Shown: positions 28,808 to 38,876, counted from the stretch's first letter. The stretch: DNA of 64,000 nt from Crocosphaera sp. (GCF_030064895.1 NZ_JASJEB010000002.1:1-64000), one strand, 5' to 3'. Numbers and translations are program-made. The notes: generated by a model not told the origin, from the letters alone.

Positions 28808-31063
28808 TTAAAGTTTGTGAGAATACTGCTGATATTGTTTGTAATAACCATAAGTTTTCAGTGTATATTGTTTAGCCCCATTAGCAACTACACCCAACAA
28901 AGGCAATTGCGCTAATTTTATTTCTCCTAAAGCCTCTTTGACCACATCTTTCATGGTTTTGTCTAAGCGTACCACTAATAATAAACCATCTGTATTTTGG
29001 CTCACCAGTTTAGCATCGGGAAGCCCCACCAAAGGAGGGCAATCAACAATTACTAAATCAAACTTTTCTTTCCATTGCTCCATTAATTGAGCAAATTTTT
29101 CTGATCTTAATAAGGCCGGGGCATTCTTAGATTGAGGATTTCCCCCGATAATATGAAGGTTTTCGTTTAAAGGAGAAACTTCTATTGCTTGTTCAGGAGT
29201 GATTTGATTATTCAAAATATCTTCTAAACTATATTCACTAGAGACCCTGAAATGTTGATTATTTTGTACTTGAGGTCTACGAAGATCACCCTCTACTAAT
29301 AGCACTTTTTGTCCAATTTTTGCTGCGGTTTCCGCTAGATAAGCAGCAATTACTGACTTTCCTTCTCCTGGTATTGCCGAACTAACTGTTAGAGATTTGA
29401 AATTTTTGTTAGCATTAGTCACAAAAATATTAGTGTGCAGAAAGGAAAATGCTTCCAGAAACATCGAATAATTGGGATCATTGTGCAACAACATTCTCTC
29501 TGTACTGCGCGGATCGTATTTGAGTGCAGGAATGGTTCCCAATAAAGGTAATCTTGTTTCTTCTCTAAGCTCATCAGCAGAATGAAAACTATCAATAATT
29601 TTATCTGCTAAGAGGCCAGCACCAACCCCTAACATTAAACCAGCAAATACACCCAGAATAGACATTTTCAGGGGACTAGAAATGGGTTCTTCTGGGGTTC
29701 TAATTTCTGATACCAAAGTCCAGGGATTGATAGTTTTAGCTACTTCTAACTCAAGTTCTTGTTGGGTGGCTAAATAACGGGTTAAGTTGGTATTAGCGAT
29801 TTCTAATTTTCTGCTTAAATCAACATATTCACGAATAATCTCGGCTAAGTTATCTATCTCTTGACGCATTGTCATTTCTGTGTTCATCAACTCCCTTTGT
29901 CTAACTTGTTGCTCTCGAATCATGGTTTCGGTTTTGAGCAACTCACCCAAAATTTCTAAGCGAATGGTGTTAGGAGAGGCAAGACTCGTTACATCAGTGG
30001 ATATATCCTGGGGGACATTACCTAATACTATCCTCGCTTCTTCTGCGATTAAAGGTAGAAGATTACGACGTTCTTGATTTAATTTTCTGATAGCGGGATT
30101 GTCTCCCGTAAAACGAGTGGTTTCTGTGGCCAGTTTTGTATCTATTTCCCGTAATTTCTCCAATAAACTCATGTAACGAGGAGATTCACTCAAAGCAGCT
30201 AATACACGAGCCTGTTTTTTCTCCATCCCTAATTGTTGCTGTAAATTCCCGTAGCGAATTTTTGCTTGATAGAGTTGAGCTTGATTTTCTTGTTGTTTTT
30301 CCAAGAGTTTGGTTAAATTACTCGTCAGCAGACGACTTTGAGATTCGGGATCAACAATGTTGTGCCTTTGGCGAAATCTTTTTAATTCTCCTTCGAGTTG
30401 AGATACTCTACCTTGTAATTCTGGTAATTGCTGTTCAACAAATTTTAACCCTTGAGTCTGTTTATTTTGAGGAGCTTGTTGAGAATGTTCTAGATAAGTT
30501 TCCGCTAATTCATTGAGAACAAACTTGACTTTTTCTGGATCTTCATCTTTATAACTAATTTGAATAATATTAGTGTCTTTGGGGTTATTAATTCTTAAAT
30601 AATCTTCTACAAAATCTTCATATTTTATAATATCTTCTTCTGTTTCTGGAGGATACTTTTCTTGAATTCTCTCTAAGACAGTAGAAACAAGCTGATAGCC
30701 ATAAAGGACTTGTATTTGTGTTAAAACATAGCTTTCATCTGGTGCAGAAAGTCCCCCAAGATTCGCTATTGCAGAATTTAGTCCAGGTATTGCTGGGGTT
30801 TCCGAGGGTACTTCTATCAATAATTTAAACGATTCTTCATAAACAGGAGGTTTAATCCAAGCATAGGCGATCGCACTACCACTAACTGCTAAAAAAACGC
30901 TTCCTATTAACCAAACTCGACGGCGGAACCAACACTTCATTTGTGTCCAAGATAAAGAAATTTCTTGATCATCCTCTTTGGCTACATAAGAAATAATATT
31001 TTGATGTGGCTCCGGCTGATTCCCATTTGCTTTTAAAGAGTTTATGGTATTTCTTATACTCAT
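28808..31063 (-). CDS. polysaccharide co-polymerase / BY-type tyrosine kinase (Wzc-like)
   Basis: The 751-residue protein is Wzc-like. A first membrane helix lies near 50-70, a long coiled-coil periplasmic region (about 190-450, Gln/Leu/Glu-rich) follows, a second helix is near 470-490, and the cytoplasmic kinase has Walker A IPGEGKSVIAAYLAE, Walker A' VLLVEGDLRRP and Walker B VIVDCPP. The C-terminus ends in a cluster of six tyrosines (YTLKTYGYYKQYQQY), the autophosphorylation tail that controls chain length and export. It is the first gene of the minus-strand polysaccharide unit. Confidence 0.95.
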   Translation of the reverse strand: MSIRNTINSLKANGNQPEPHQNIISYVAKEDDQEISLSWTQMKCWFRRRVWLIGSVFLAVSGSAIAYAWIKPPVYEESFKLLIEVPSETPAIPGLNSAIANLGGLSAPDESYVLTQIQVLYGYQLVSTVLERIQEKYPPETEEDIIKYEDFVEDYLRINNPKDTNIIQISYKDEDPEKVKFVLNELAETYLEHSQQAPQNKQTQGLKFVEQQLPELQGRVSQLEGELKRFRQRHNIVDPESQSRLLTSNLTKLLEKQQENQAQLYQAKIRYGNLQQQLGMEKKQARVLAALSESPRYMSLLEKLREIDTKLATETTRFTGDNPAIRKLNQERRNLLPLIAEEARIVLGNVPQDISTDVTSLASPNTIRLEILGELLKTETMIREQQVRQRELMNTEMTMRQEIDNLAEIIREYVDLSRKLEIANTNLTRYLATQQELELEVAKTINPWTLVSEIRTPEEPISSPLKMSILGVFAGLMLGVGAGLLADKIIDSFHSADELREETRLPLLGTIPALKYDPRSTERMLLHNDPNYSMFLEAFSFLHTNIFVTNANKNFKSLTVSSAIPGEGKSVIAAYLAETAAKIGQKVLLVEGDLRRPQVQNNQHFRVSSEYSLEDILNNQITPEQAIEVSPLNENLHIIGGNPQSKNAPALLRSEKFAQLMEQWKEKFDLVIVDCPPLVGLPDAKLVSQNTDGLLLVVRLDKTMKDVVKEALGEIKLAQLPLLGVVANGAKQYTLKTYGYYKQYQQYSHKL

Positions 31064-31419
31064 TTTTGATAGTGTACCTCTAATTTTTATTTTGAGATAA
31101 TTAAATAGTTAGGGAAAATAAGCTACGACTTCGCAATTTTAACACAGAGCGTAATGATCGGGCTTTTTGTAAGCATTCAGCCATCAGCATTGAGTGTTCA
31201 ACGTTTGAATGAAGTCGGTCAGAGTTAGTTTTAAGGTGATTATCGAAAGAACCAAATAGTTCAAGGTTTAGGGTTTTTTGCAAGAACAAGCTCTTATTAC
31301 CTAAAGTTCAAATCGATTATGTGTAAGAGCTTCATCTCTCACCTGGGCTTTCCTTTTTGGGCTGGTGCTATCATAGTTACCTAAATCAGTTTAATGACAG
31401 TTAAGTATACTATAAGACT
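31064..31419. other. 356-bp divergent promoter region
   Basis: The region separates the minus-strand polysaccharide locus from the plus-strand barrel protein and should hold promoters for both. On the + strand TATACTATAAG (about 31407-31417) next to the ATG at 31420 is -10-like. A 62-codon minus ORF here is not protein-like. Confidence 0.5.
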
Positions 31420-33582
31420 ATGTTGCTCAAAAAAATGATTCGTGAGGATGAACGGGCGATGTTAATTAGGTTATTAATTCTTTATGCTCCAATTATTGGG
31501 ATTTTCGCCTCATTTGACTCTATGGCGATCGCACAAAATACCAAAGATGATCAAGGGTTAATGTTACCCCATCTCTTACCACCCCTTGCTCCTATTAGTT
31601 CCCCAAAAAGTCCCCCCAAAAGTAGGTTTGACCAAAAACTTTCTAGAGAGGAAAGGATTGAATTATTGACCCCATGCTGTCTTGATGATGAGCAGCCTAT
31701 CATAACAGAAAATACTAGCAAAACTGACATAGAAGAAGTCTCTGAAAATAAACCCCCAGAAACTGAGCTTTCTAGCACAACTGATATAGAAGAAATATCT
31801 GAAGATAAACCCCCAGAAACTGAGCTTTCTAGCACAACTGATATAGAAGAAATATCTGAAGATAAACCCCCGGAAACTGAGGTATCCACAAATGTTTCGG
31901 CCATGAATATGTTTTTAGGACAACCGACAGCTAAACACTTAAGTACAGGAGATGTAATCATTAATTTTACTAATCGTTTCTTTTCTGAGTCGGGTTCGGG
32001 AGTTGGTGAAGAAACGGCAGCTTATCCCAATCTAGGTTTCAGTTGGGGGATTACGGATGAGTTAGAATTGAGCTTTGAAGCACAGATTGTAGATAGTGGT
32101 GGGCCAGGTCGTCAAGGTCCGTTTCAAGCTAGTAGAAAATCTCAGGCCAATACAGATTTTGCCCTGGAAGTCAAGCAAAGACTCTGGCAATATTATGATC
32201 AAACCCTTTCTTGGAGCGGCGTTTTCTCAATCTCGGCTGGAGAAAGAGGTTTTCGATTTTCTCGAGTAGGCGAAATTATTGAAGGAGAAGGGGGTAAAGT
32301 AACACCGGCTCTACAATTCCCCTTTACGGCTATTTTGGATAATTGGGAATTGACTTTATCCCCCACTGTAGCGTTTTTTAATCAAGGTAATGCGGTACAT
32401 TTACATCGTGCGCCTATTGAAAATCCAGGTTCGTTTGGTACTACCTTTGGCTTAGCAGGAGGTGTTTCTTATACTATCAATCCAAGATTAACTATTTGGG
32501 GGGATGCCTTTGTTCCTGCCACGGGGAATAATAGTATTAATCGTGACTCAGGAAGAACAGCTAAAACGATCGCTTACAATGGGGGACTACGTTACAAGGT
32601 TAATCCTCGTCTTTCCGTAGATATCTTTGGCTCCAATGCTCTAGGTTCTGTCGGACCCCTATCATTAACGGCAGATCGAGAGTTAATGGCCTTTGGGACT
32701 AAAGTTACTTTCATGCCTAATTGGTTTGAGGGAAATCTGCGTTATCCTGATAGTTTTTCGGGGGATTTTGGGATTGATTCTCCTGTAACTGAGGATGGAC
32801 TGAACTTTTTTGATGGGGGAACTGTTCCTATGAATCGTTTTGTTCTGGATCTCAAAGGGGGTAGTCAAGGATTTCTTTCTGCTTTTCGTTATGGTCTGTT
32901 TAAAGACCTAGAATTAGGGATTTTTCTCGATTATATTAGGGGTCGAGTAGATGAATCAGAACAGGGATTAAGTGCAAAACTGAGATTATTAAATCAAGAG
33001 CAAGGTGATCCGCTCACGGGAAGTGTAGGGATCACTGTTGGTATGACCAATGAACCTTTTATCAATTTCTTCACCGATAATAGTAACGAGTTTTTTGAGC
33101 GAGGTTTACCCAAAAGTGTGCCTTGGATAGCAGATGAGGATAGTCTGGAAACAGGAAAATTATTAATTGCTACGGTTTCTATTCCTTTACATTACCAGTT
33201 TGAACAAGGTTTAGCTTTATGGTTTACTCCAACTATTGGTTATGTGCAAAGAAGTGACAATGATATTGAGTTGGCAGGTTTTAATGTCGGGACATCAGTT
33301 CCTGTTATTGGGGATTGGAGTTTAGTGGGAGAAGTAGGGGCTAATCTTACGGAAAATGGTAATGGGTTTCGTGGGGCTTTTCGTCGTGATTCTATTCCTT
33401 GGACTTTTGCAGTCCGTTGGAATCCGGGCAAGTTGTTAGGTTATTCTACAGATAATCAACTGGGCTATCCTCATCTAGATTTGTATATCACTAATCGTGT
33501 TGGTTTCTCTTCTTGGCAACAACTAAGAGTCCGTAATCAAAATCGTACGGCGGTTGGGGTTGGTTTACGATTTCCTTTTTAG
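31420..33582 (+). CDS. putative outer-membrane beta-barrel protein
   Basis: I do not recognise a named family. A hydrophobic segment at about 14-37 ending in SMAIAQ is a signal peptide. It is followed by a Pro/Ser-rich stretch, three to four acidic 19-residue repeats (about 95-155) and a C-terminal part of about 560 residues with alternating amphipathic strands, many Gly/Asn turns and a terminal aromatic residue (VGVGLRFPF), the usual end of outer-membrane barrels. Its position divergent from wza/wzc suggests, without proof, a role at the cell surface. Confidence 0.7.
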   Translation: MLLKKMIREDERAMLIRLLILYAPIIGIFASFDSMAIAQNTKDDQGLMLPHLLPPLAPISSPKSPPKSRFDQKLSREERIELLTPCCLDDEQPIITENTSKTDIEEVSENKPPETELSSTTDIEEISEDKPPETELSSTTDIEEISEDKPPETEVSTNVSAMNMFLGQPTAKHLSTGDVIINFTNRFFSESGSGVGEETAAYPNLGFSWGITDELELSFEAQIVDSGGPGRQGPFQASRKSQANTDFALEVKQRLWQYYDQTLSWSGVFSISAGERGFRFSRVGEIIEGEGGKVTPALQFPFTAILDNWELTLSPTVAFFNQGNAVHLHRAPIENPGSFGTTFGLAGGVSYTINPRLTIWGDAFVPATGNNSINRDSGRTAKTIAYNGGLRYKVNPRLSVDIFGSNALGSVGPLSLTADRELMAFGTKVTFMPNWFEGNLRYPDSFSGDFGIDSPVTEDGLNFFDGGTVPMNRFVLDLKGGSQGFLSAFRYGLFKDLELGIFLDYIRGRVDESEQGLSAKLRLLNQEQGDPLTGSVGITVGMTNEPFINFFTDNSNEFFERGLPKSVPWIADEDSLETGKLLIATVSIPLHYQFEQGLALWFTPTIGYVQRSDNDIELAGFNVGTSVPVIGDWSLVGEVGANLTENGNGFRGAFRRDSIPWTFAVRWNPGKLLGYSTDNQLGYPHLDLYITNRVGFSSWQQLRVRNQNRTAVGVGLRFPF
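31705..31880 (+). repeat. 57-bp in-frame tandem repeat
   Basis: Units starting at 31753, 31810 and 31867 have a 57-bp period. The first two are identical; a degenerate copy lies upstream and a partial copy downstream. Each encodes a 19-residue acidic unit containing DIEEISEDKPPE. The repeat keeps the frame, so copy number can change without breaking the gene. Confidence 0.9.
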
Positions 33583-33619
33583 GTAATTTTCTATGAACTC
33601 TTTTATTAAAAGTTGGATA

Positions 33620-34276
33620 TCAGATCAAATAATATTGACTTGAAAGAAACAATAAACTACACACTTCTTCATCGGTGCTTTGGGAAAAGTCATCGTACCA
33701 AAAACTAATAGAATGGAGATTTTCTGGAGTTTTCAAACAGATTAATTGATCTACTTCATGACTTAATTCTTGACAAATAGAAGGAGGTGCAACGGGAACA
33801 GCAACAATAATATGTTTGGCCTGTTGTTTTTTAATAATAGCGATCGCTGCTTTGATAGTTGCTCCCGTAGCAATACCATCATCTACTAAAATAACTGTCT
33901 GATTATAAATTTTGGGAAAGGGTTGCTCACCCCGATAAACTTGTTCTCGACGCTGTAATTCCAGTTGTTCTTTTTGGGTAACTTCTTCTATAATTTGAGG
34001 TGATATTTTCCGCCATTCAATGACATCTATATTAAGAATTTTTACCCCTCCTAATGCGATCGCCCCCATTGCTAGTTCTGGATGCTCAGGAATTCCTAAT
34101 TTTCTCACTAAACAAATATCTAGGGGAAGATGCAATTTTTTAGCAATACCATAAGCAACGGGAACCCCACCTCTGGGTAAGGCTAATACTACAGTATTAT
34201 CTTGATTTTGATAGGGTTGTAATTTTTCTGCTAATTGTTGTCCGGCTTGTATACGATTATTAAAAGGACTATTCAT
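33620..34276 (-). CDS. phosphoribosyltransferase family protein
   Basis: The 218-residue protein has the PRPP-binding motif VILVDDGIATGATI (about 128-141) and an N-terminal LALPRGGVPVAYGIA region. Such proteins are common in cyanobacteria, sometimes fused to dienelactone hydrolase or erythromycin esterase domains. The base substrate is unknown. It ends 37 bp from the convergent barrel gene. Confidence 0.88.
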   Translation of the reverse strand: MNSPFNNRIQAGQQLAEKLQPYQNQDNTVVLALPRGGVPVAYGIAKKLHLPLDICLVRKLGIPEHPELAMGAIALGGVKILNIDVIEWRKISPQIIEEVTQKEQLELQRREQVYRGEQPFPKIYNQTVILVDDGIATGATIKAAIAIIKKQQAKHIIVAVPVAPPSICQELSHEVDQLICLKTPENLHSISFWYDDFSQSTDEEVCSLLFLSSQYYLI

Positions 34277-34436
34277 GGTATTTCTCTCCTATACTACGTT
34301 TTTCCCTAAATAATTTTTGTGGCGTTTAATTAGGATAAAAACTTATTCATTCCATCTATTATAACATTTTTATCTAGTATAATGCGTCTAAATATTACAA
34401 AATATCAACTTTTTGAAAAATAGGTGTTTATCATCA

Positions 34437-35342
34437 ATGCGATCGCCTCAAATATGGCAAGTTATTCTTATTTTAACTATTGGTATTTTATCGGTTTCTT
34501 CCACAGCAATTTTTATCCGTCTTGCTTTGCAAGCTTCGGGAAAAGTAGGATTAGAGTTTAGTCTTTTTTTAGCAGCTTCTCGTTTAATTATTGCTTCTTT
34601 AGTTTTGCTTCCTGCTTGGCGAAATGTTGTTAAACATAAAGTAACAATTAAGGCCTATTATTATGCTATTGGTTCGGGTTTTTCTTTAGCATTACATTTT
34701 GTTTGTTGGATTACTTCTTTATCCTTTACTTCTATTGCTGCTTCCACAACTTTAGTTACCACAAATCCGATTTGGGTGGCTCTTTTATCTTGGTTTTTGT
34801 TTAAAGAAAAGCTAAAAAAAGTAACAATTTTAGGAATTATTATTGCTTTATTGGGTGGAATTTTTATCGCTTTAGGTGGTAGTGATATTAACAATTTGTA
34901 TAGCCAACCCATGTTAGGCAATATTTTAGCTTTGATGGGAGCTTTTTTTGTTAGTTTCTATTTAATTTTTGGCAAGATATCACAACAAGAAGGTTTAAAA
35001 ATTAGTAGTTACAGTGTCATTGTTTATACAACGGCTGCCATGCTGCTTTTTCCCTTACCTTTTATCTTTGGTGATGGTTATACTAATTATCCTAATTATG
35101 TTTATTTTTATGTACTTCTAATGGCGATTTTTTCCCAATTAATAGGTCATACTAGCATTAATTGGTCAGTGCGTTGGTTGTCTCCTACTTTAGTTACTTT
35201 AGGGATTCTATTTGAACCCATTGGTGCCAGTTTTTTGGGCTTTATTCTCTTCCAGGAAATGCCTTCAATGTTAGTATTAATAGGAGCAGTTATTATCTTA
35301 ATTGGTGTTATTATTGCTGTCATTAGTTCTCAAGTCGAATAA
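34437..35342 (+). CDS. EamA/DMT-family transporter
   Basis: Ten membrane helices arranged as two EamA repeats identify a drug/metabolite transporter of about 300 residues. Substrate unknown. The frame is open from a TTG at 34413, but the ATG at 34437 (MRSPQIWQVIL) begins just before the first helix and is preferred. Confidence 0.9.
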   Translation: MRSPQIWQVILILTIGILSVSSTAIFIRLALQASGKVGLEFSLFLAASRLIIASLVLLPAWRNVVKHKVTIKAYYYAIGSGFSLALHFVCWITSLSFTSIAASTTLVTTNPIWVALLSWFLFKEKLKKVTILGIIIALLGGIFIALGGSDINNLYSQPMLGNILALMGAFFVSFYLIFGKISQQEGLKISSYSVIVYTTAAMLLFPLPFIFGDGYTNYPNYVYFYVLLMAIFSQLIGHTSINWSVRWLSPTLVTLGILFEPIGASFLGFILFQEMPSMLVLIGAVIILIGVIIAVISSQVE

Positions 35343-35717
35343 GTATTTTTCTTATTTTTTCCATATACTCACATTCTGCACCTTCAATAATTAGGAAAAT
35401 AGGGATGACATTAAGCTAAAAAAACTGATTCTACCTTATGGAAAATAGTTGGGTCCAAAACCCAGCCTTTTAAGGGGCATAGTTTTTGAAACGGAGCATA
35501 AATCTCTGTTTCAAAAACTACTTCTGACTTCCTTAAGCGATGCTGGCCCCGTCAAGAAGTTTCCTAACTTTTCGGTCATTTCATTTATCATTTAACATTT
35601 ATCATTTATCATTCGTTTGGAAGTAGGCTTCAAACCTCTCCCAAACTTCTTTCTCCCTAAACGGAGAGACTTGAAACCAAAATGAAAGATGTTCAATGTT
35701 CAATGTTTAATGTTTGG
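35343..35717. other. 375-bp convergent intergenic region with strong hairpins
   Basis: A 17-bp inverted repeat (TAGTTTTTGAAAC at 35480 with GTTTCAAAAACTA ending 35520) with one G-T pair and a 7-nt loop lies between the convergent EamA and PIN-TRAM genes. It can fold on either strand and may act as a bidirectional terminator. Downstream are a 28-nt segment (35575-35602) repeated inverted at 44412-44439, an ATCATTT/ACATTT microrepeat, and an imperfect TTCAA..CTCTCC / GGAGAG..TTGAA dyad. Confidence 0.55.
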
Positions 35718-36800
35718 TCAAGAGGATGCAATAACTGACTGGGGTTTGGCAAAAATCATGCGACCGGCAGAAGTTTGTAAGGCAGAAGTTACAACAACTG
35801 CTAACTCTTCCCCAATGTATTCTTTCCCTTCTTCAACTACTACCATTGTGCCATCTTCGAGATAACCTACCCCTTGAGTTGGTTCTTTCCCTAGTTTGAG
35901 AATTTTTAAATCTATGGTATCTCCAGGTAAATAAATGGGACGAATAGCTTGGGCAATATCATTAACATTGAGAATGGTTACTTTTTGTAGATTAGCGACT
36001 TTACTTAAGTTATAATCATTGGTTAAAAGAGTTGCGTTGATTTCTTGAGCTAAATGCACTAATTTAGCATCAACTGTAGGGATATCTTCATAGTCGGCAG
36101 AATGAATCACAATACGTTTGGGGAAAGATTCCTGCATTCTATTTAAGATATCTAAACCCCTTCGTCCCCTTACTCTTTTTTGATCGTTGCTACCATCGGC
36201 CAACTGTTGTAACTCTTGTAGCACAAACTGGGGAATCAAAATTTGTCCTTCGATAAACCCGGTATGCAGCAGTTGTTCAATACGACCATCAATGATACAG
36301 CTAGTATCAACAACTTTAGGGGAAGCTGCTTGTAAAGTTCCCTCAGCCACTAACAAAGTTTCAATACTATTAGGGTTGATTAATCGCAAAAAAGTGCGGC
36401 CATGAATATCGGCTAAACTGACTCCCATAAAGGAAAACATGACACTACCCAATATAGCGGTCATGGGCTTAATAAAAGCCAATTCTTTGGGAATAGGCAG
36501 CAAAAAAATAGGGGCTAACATGAGATTTGCGATCAACAAACCAATCACTAACCCTACTGCCCGTGTCAAAATAACTTCAATGGGGGTGCTACTGATACGG
36601 GTTTCTAAACGCCGATAACTGGTTTGAGCAACTAAACCCAGGGCTAACCCCAAAATTGAGGTAAACCCTGCTGCTAACCACCTTAAAGCGTCAATATTGG
36701 ATATCTGTCGTTGAACTTCCATCGGAAGCAAATCAACGCTATCGAAGCCTACACCAGCGGCTGCTATGATGAATATGAGAATAATAATGGCATCAATCAT
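35718..36800 (-). CDS. PIN-TRAM domain membrane protein (YacL-like)
   Basis: The 360-residue protein has about four N-terminal membrane helices (to residue 130), a PIN nuclease-like domain with KVVDTSCIIDGR (Asp165) and further acidic residues (DAKLVHLA, TNDYNLSK), and a C-terminal TRAM domain (about 290-345). It matches the PIN/TRAM proteins of Gram-positives and cyanobacteria (YacL). An RNA-binding or RNase role at the membrane is likely, substrate unknown. Confidence 0.92.
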   Translation of the reverse strand: MIDAIIILIFIIAAAGVGFDSVDLLPMEVQRQISNIDALRWLAAGFTSILGLALGLVAQTSYRRLETRISSTPIEVILTRAVGLVIGLLIANLMLAPIFLLPIPKELAFIKPMTAILGSVMFSFMGVSLADIHGRTFLRLINPNSIETLLVAEGTLQAASPKVVDTSCIIDGRIEQLLHTGFIEGQILIPQFVLQELQQLADGSNDQKRVRGRRGLDILNRMQESFPKRIVIHSADYEDIPTVDAKLVHLAQEINATLLTNDYNLSKVANLQKVTILNVNDIAQAIRPIYLPGDTIDLKILKLGKEPTQGVGYLEDGTMVVVEEGKEYIGEELAVVVTSALQTSAGRMIFAKPQSVIASS

Positions 36801-36980
36801 AGTTTTGATTTTAACCTATAATTTTGCTAGTTGAGAAGAAAAAATGATGATATTTTTCTACTTGATTGAGATGATTTTATCTATTATATCCTTCTTATAT
36901 AACTAATTATTATTGATTCTTAATACCTTGCTAACCATCTTGCTAAAAATTTGACAACTTTTAAGAACTTTTAAGAATCT

Positions 36981-38219
36981 ATGGACTTTATCATTCCTGT
37001 CTCAGCTTATCTTCATATTCCCTTTTGTCGTCGTCGTTGTTATTATTGTGATTTTCCTATCTCTGTTTTAGGAGATAAAACTAATAGCAATACATCGGGT
37101 TCAGTGGCAGAATATGTTGAATTTTTATGTGAAGAAATTAAGATTACTCCTAGTTATAATTTCCCGTTAAAAACTGTTTTTTTTGGAGGGGGTACTCCTT
37201 CTCTATTGCCTCCCCGTTATTTGGATAAAATTTTAGCAACATTAGAGCAACATTTTGGCATTTGTGCTGATGCAGAAATATCTCTAGAAATGGATCCTGG
37301 AACGTTTAGTTTACAACAGTTATCTGACTACAAAAGTTTAGGGGTTAATCGTTTTAGTTTAGGTATTCAATCTTTTAATGACAAGTTACTGGAAAAGTCT
37401 GGCCGTTTTCATCGTTACCAAGATATTGAACAGTCTATTAATTTTATTCATCAAAATAATATTAAAAATTTTAGCCTGGACTTAATTTCTGGTCTACCTT
37501 ACCAAAGTTTAGAAGATTGGCAATCTTCTTTAGAAACAGCCATTAAAATAGAGCCTAATCATATTTCTTGTTATGATTTAGTCCTAGAACCTGTAACTGC
37601 TTTTGGGAAACAATATAAACCAGGAAAATTTCCTTTACCGGATGATAATAATACTATGATTATGTATAAGATTGCACAAAAAATATTAAGGGAAGCAGGG
37701 TATGAACATTACGAAATTTCTAATTATGCTAAAGAAGGTTATCAATGTCATCATAATCTTGTTTACTGGGAAAATAAGCCTTATTATGGTTTGGGAATGG
37801 GGGCAGCAAGTTATACCAATAACCAAAGATTTACTAGACCAAGAACTCGTAAAGATTACTATCAATGGATAGAAAACTTTAAAAACTCAGATTATTCTTT
37901 ATCTTGTGATTATTTAGAAAAGATTGATATTCTATTGGAAACACTAATGTTAGGATTGCGGTTGAAAAAAGGTGTTGATTTATTACAAATCTCTACATTC
38001 TTTGGCAAAGAAATAGTTGAATTGATTTACAAAATACTATTACCGTATCATCAAAAAAAAATAGTTTATTTTAAAGATATAAATGATAATTTTATTACCA
38101 ATATTACTGATAATAATTGGCAAAATATCAACAGAGTTATGTTCAGTGATCCCGATGGCTTTCTATTATCGAATACTATTTTAGCAGATTTATTTGCTCA
38201 GTTAGAATCAACAATTTGA
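36981..38219 (+). CDS. hemW: radical SAM heme chaperone HemW (HemN-like)
   Basis: The radical SAM cluster motif is Cys16-x3-Cys20-x2-Cys23 followed by Asp-Phe (CRRRCYYCDF). The C-x3-C-x2-C-x-F form marks HemW rather than coproporphyrinogen dehydrogenase HemN, which has an extra Cys. Other signatures are FGGGTPSLL, SLGIQSFND and the C-terminal HemN domain. The 412-residue length is normal. HemW binds heme and passes it to client proteins. Confidence 0.92.
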   Translation: MDFIIPVSAYLHIPFCRRRCYYCDFPISVLGDKTNSNTSGSVAEYVEFLCEEIKITPSYNFPLKTVFFGGGTPSLLPPRYLDKILATLEQHFGICADAEISLEMDPGTFSLQQLSDYKSLGVNRFSLGIQSFNDKLLEKSGRFHRYQDIEQSINFIHQNNIKNFSLDLISGLPYQSLEDWQSSLETAIKIEPNHISCYDLVLEPVTAFGKQYKPGKFPLPDDNNTMIMYKIAQKILREAGYEHYEISNYAKEGYQCHHNLVYWENKPYYGLGMGAASYTNNQRFTRPRTRKDYYQWIENFKNSDYSLSCDYLEKIDILLETLMLGLRLKKGVDLLQISTFFGKEIVELIYKILLPYHQKKIVYFKDINDNFITNITDNNWQNINRVMFSDPDGFLLSNTILADLFAQLESTI

Positions 38220-38393
38220 TTTTTTTAATAAATTTGAGAATATGTTTTTTAAATGCTTGTTAGCTTAATTTATGAGCATCGAGCAAATTGCATTCATTTT
38301 TTGATATTATAAGAGAAAGCCTTATGGACTTATTATCTGAAAGTCAAAGGTATAACCATAAATAATCCTAATAAACTCAGGAGGAACATTACT

Positions 38394-38876
38394 TTGTTAG
38401 ACGAAAAAGCAAAAAAAACAATGCTGCTAAAAATTCCCCACGGACTTTATATTTGTGGAGTAAAAGATGGAGATAACCTTAATGGTTTTACTGCTAGTTG
38501 GGTAATGCAAGGTTCTTTTAAACCCCCTTTAGTTATTAACTGTGTTAAAAAAGATTCTGGTTCCCACGAAATGCTCAAAAAAAGCGGTGTTTTCTCTCTA
38601 AGTTTCTTAGAAGATGGACAAAAAGATTTAGCTGCTAAATTTTTTAAACCTCAAAGTCGTGTGGGGAATAAATTTGAAGATGTGGAATTTTATGAAGGGG
38701 AAGAAACAGGATGTCCCATCATCAAAGACTCTTTAGGATATGTAGAATGTCAAGTTGTGGGAGCAGTGGAAAAAGGAGATCATACCGTTTATGTTGGTGA
38801 AGTTATTGGTGCAGGAATTCACCGAGAAGGTAAAGCTTTAAACCTAGAAAGTACTGGGTGGCAATATGGGGGATAA
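38394..38876 (+). CDS. flavin reductase-like (FMN-binding) domain protein
   Basis: The 160-residue protein fits the flavin-reductase-like split-barrel family: GLYICGVKDGDNLNGFTASWVMQGS, PPLVINCVKKDS, GVFSLSFLEDGQ and the VECQVVGAVEKGDHTVYVGEV strand. Similar domains form the C-terminus of cyanobacterial flavodiiron proteins; here it is alone. The start is TTG: AGGAGG at 38380 lies about 9 nt upstream and no closer ATG exists except an internal one at codon 9. Confidence 0.85.
   Translation: MLDEKAKKTMLLKIPHGLYICGVKDGDNLNGFTASWVMQGSFKPPLVINCVKKDSGSHEMLKKSGVFSLSFLEDGQKDLAAKFFKPQSRVGNKFEDVEFYEGEETGCPIIKDSLGYVECQVVGAVEKGDHTVYVGEVIGAGIHREGKALNLESTGWQYGG

Noticed and set aside
30136-30516. 126-aa plus-strand ORF inside the BY-kinase gene
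   Set aside because: Antisense shadow of the coiled-coil coding region.
31305-31320. GTTCAAATC string suggesting a tRNA T-arm
   Set aside because: No acceptor, D-arm or anticodon arm can be folded around it.
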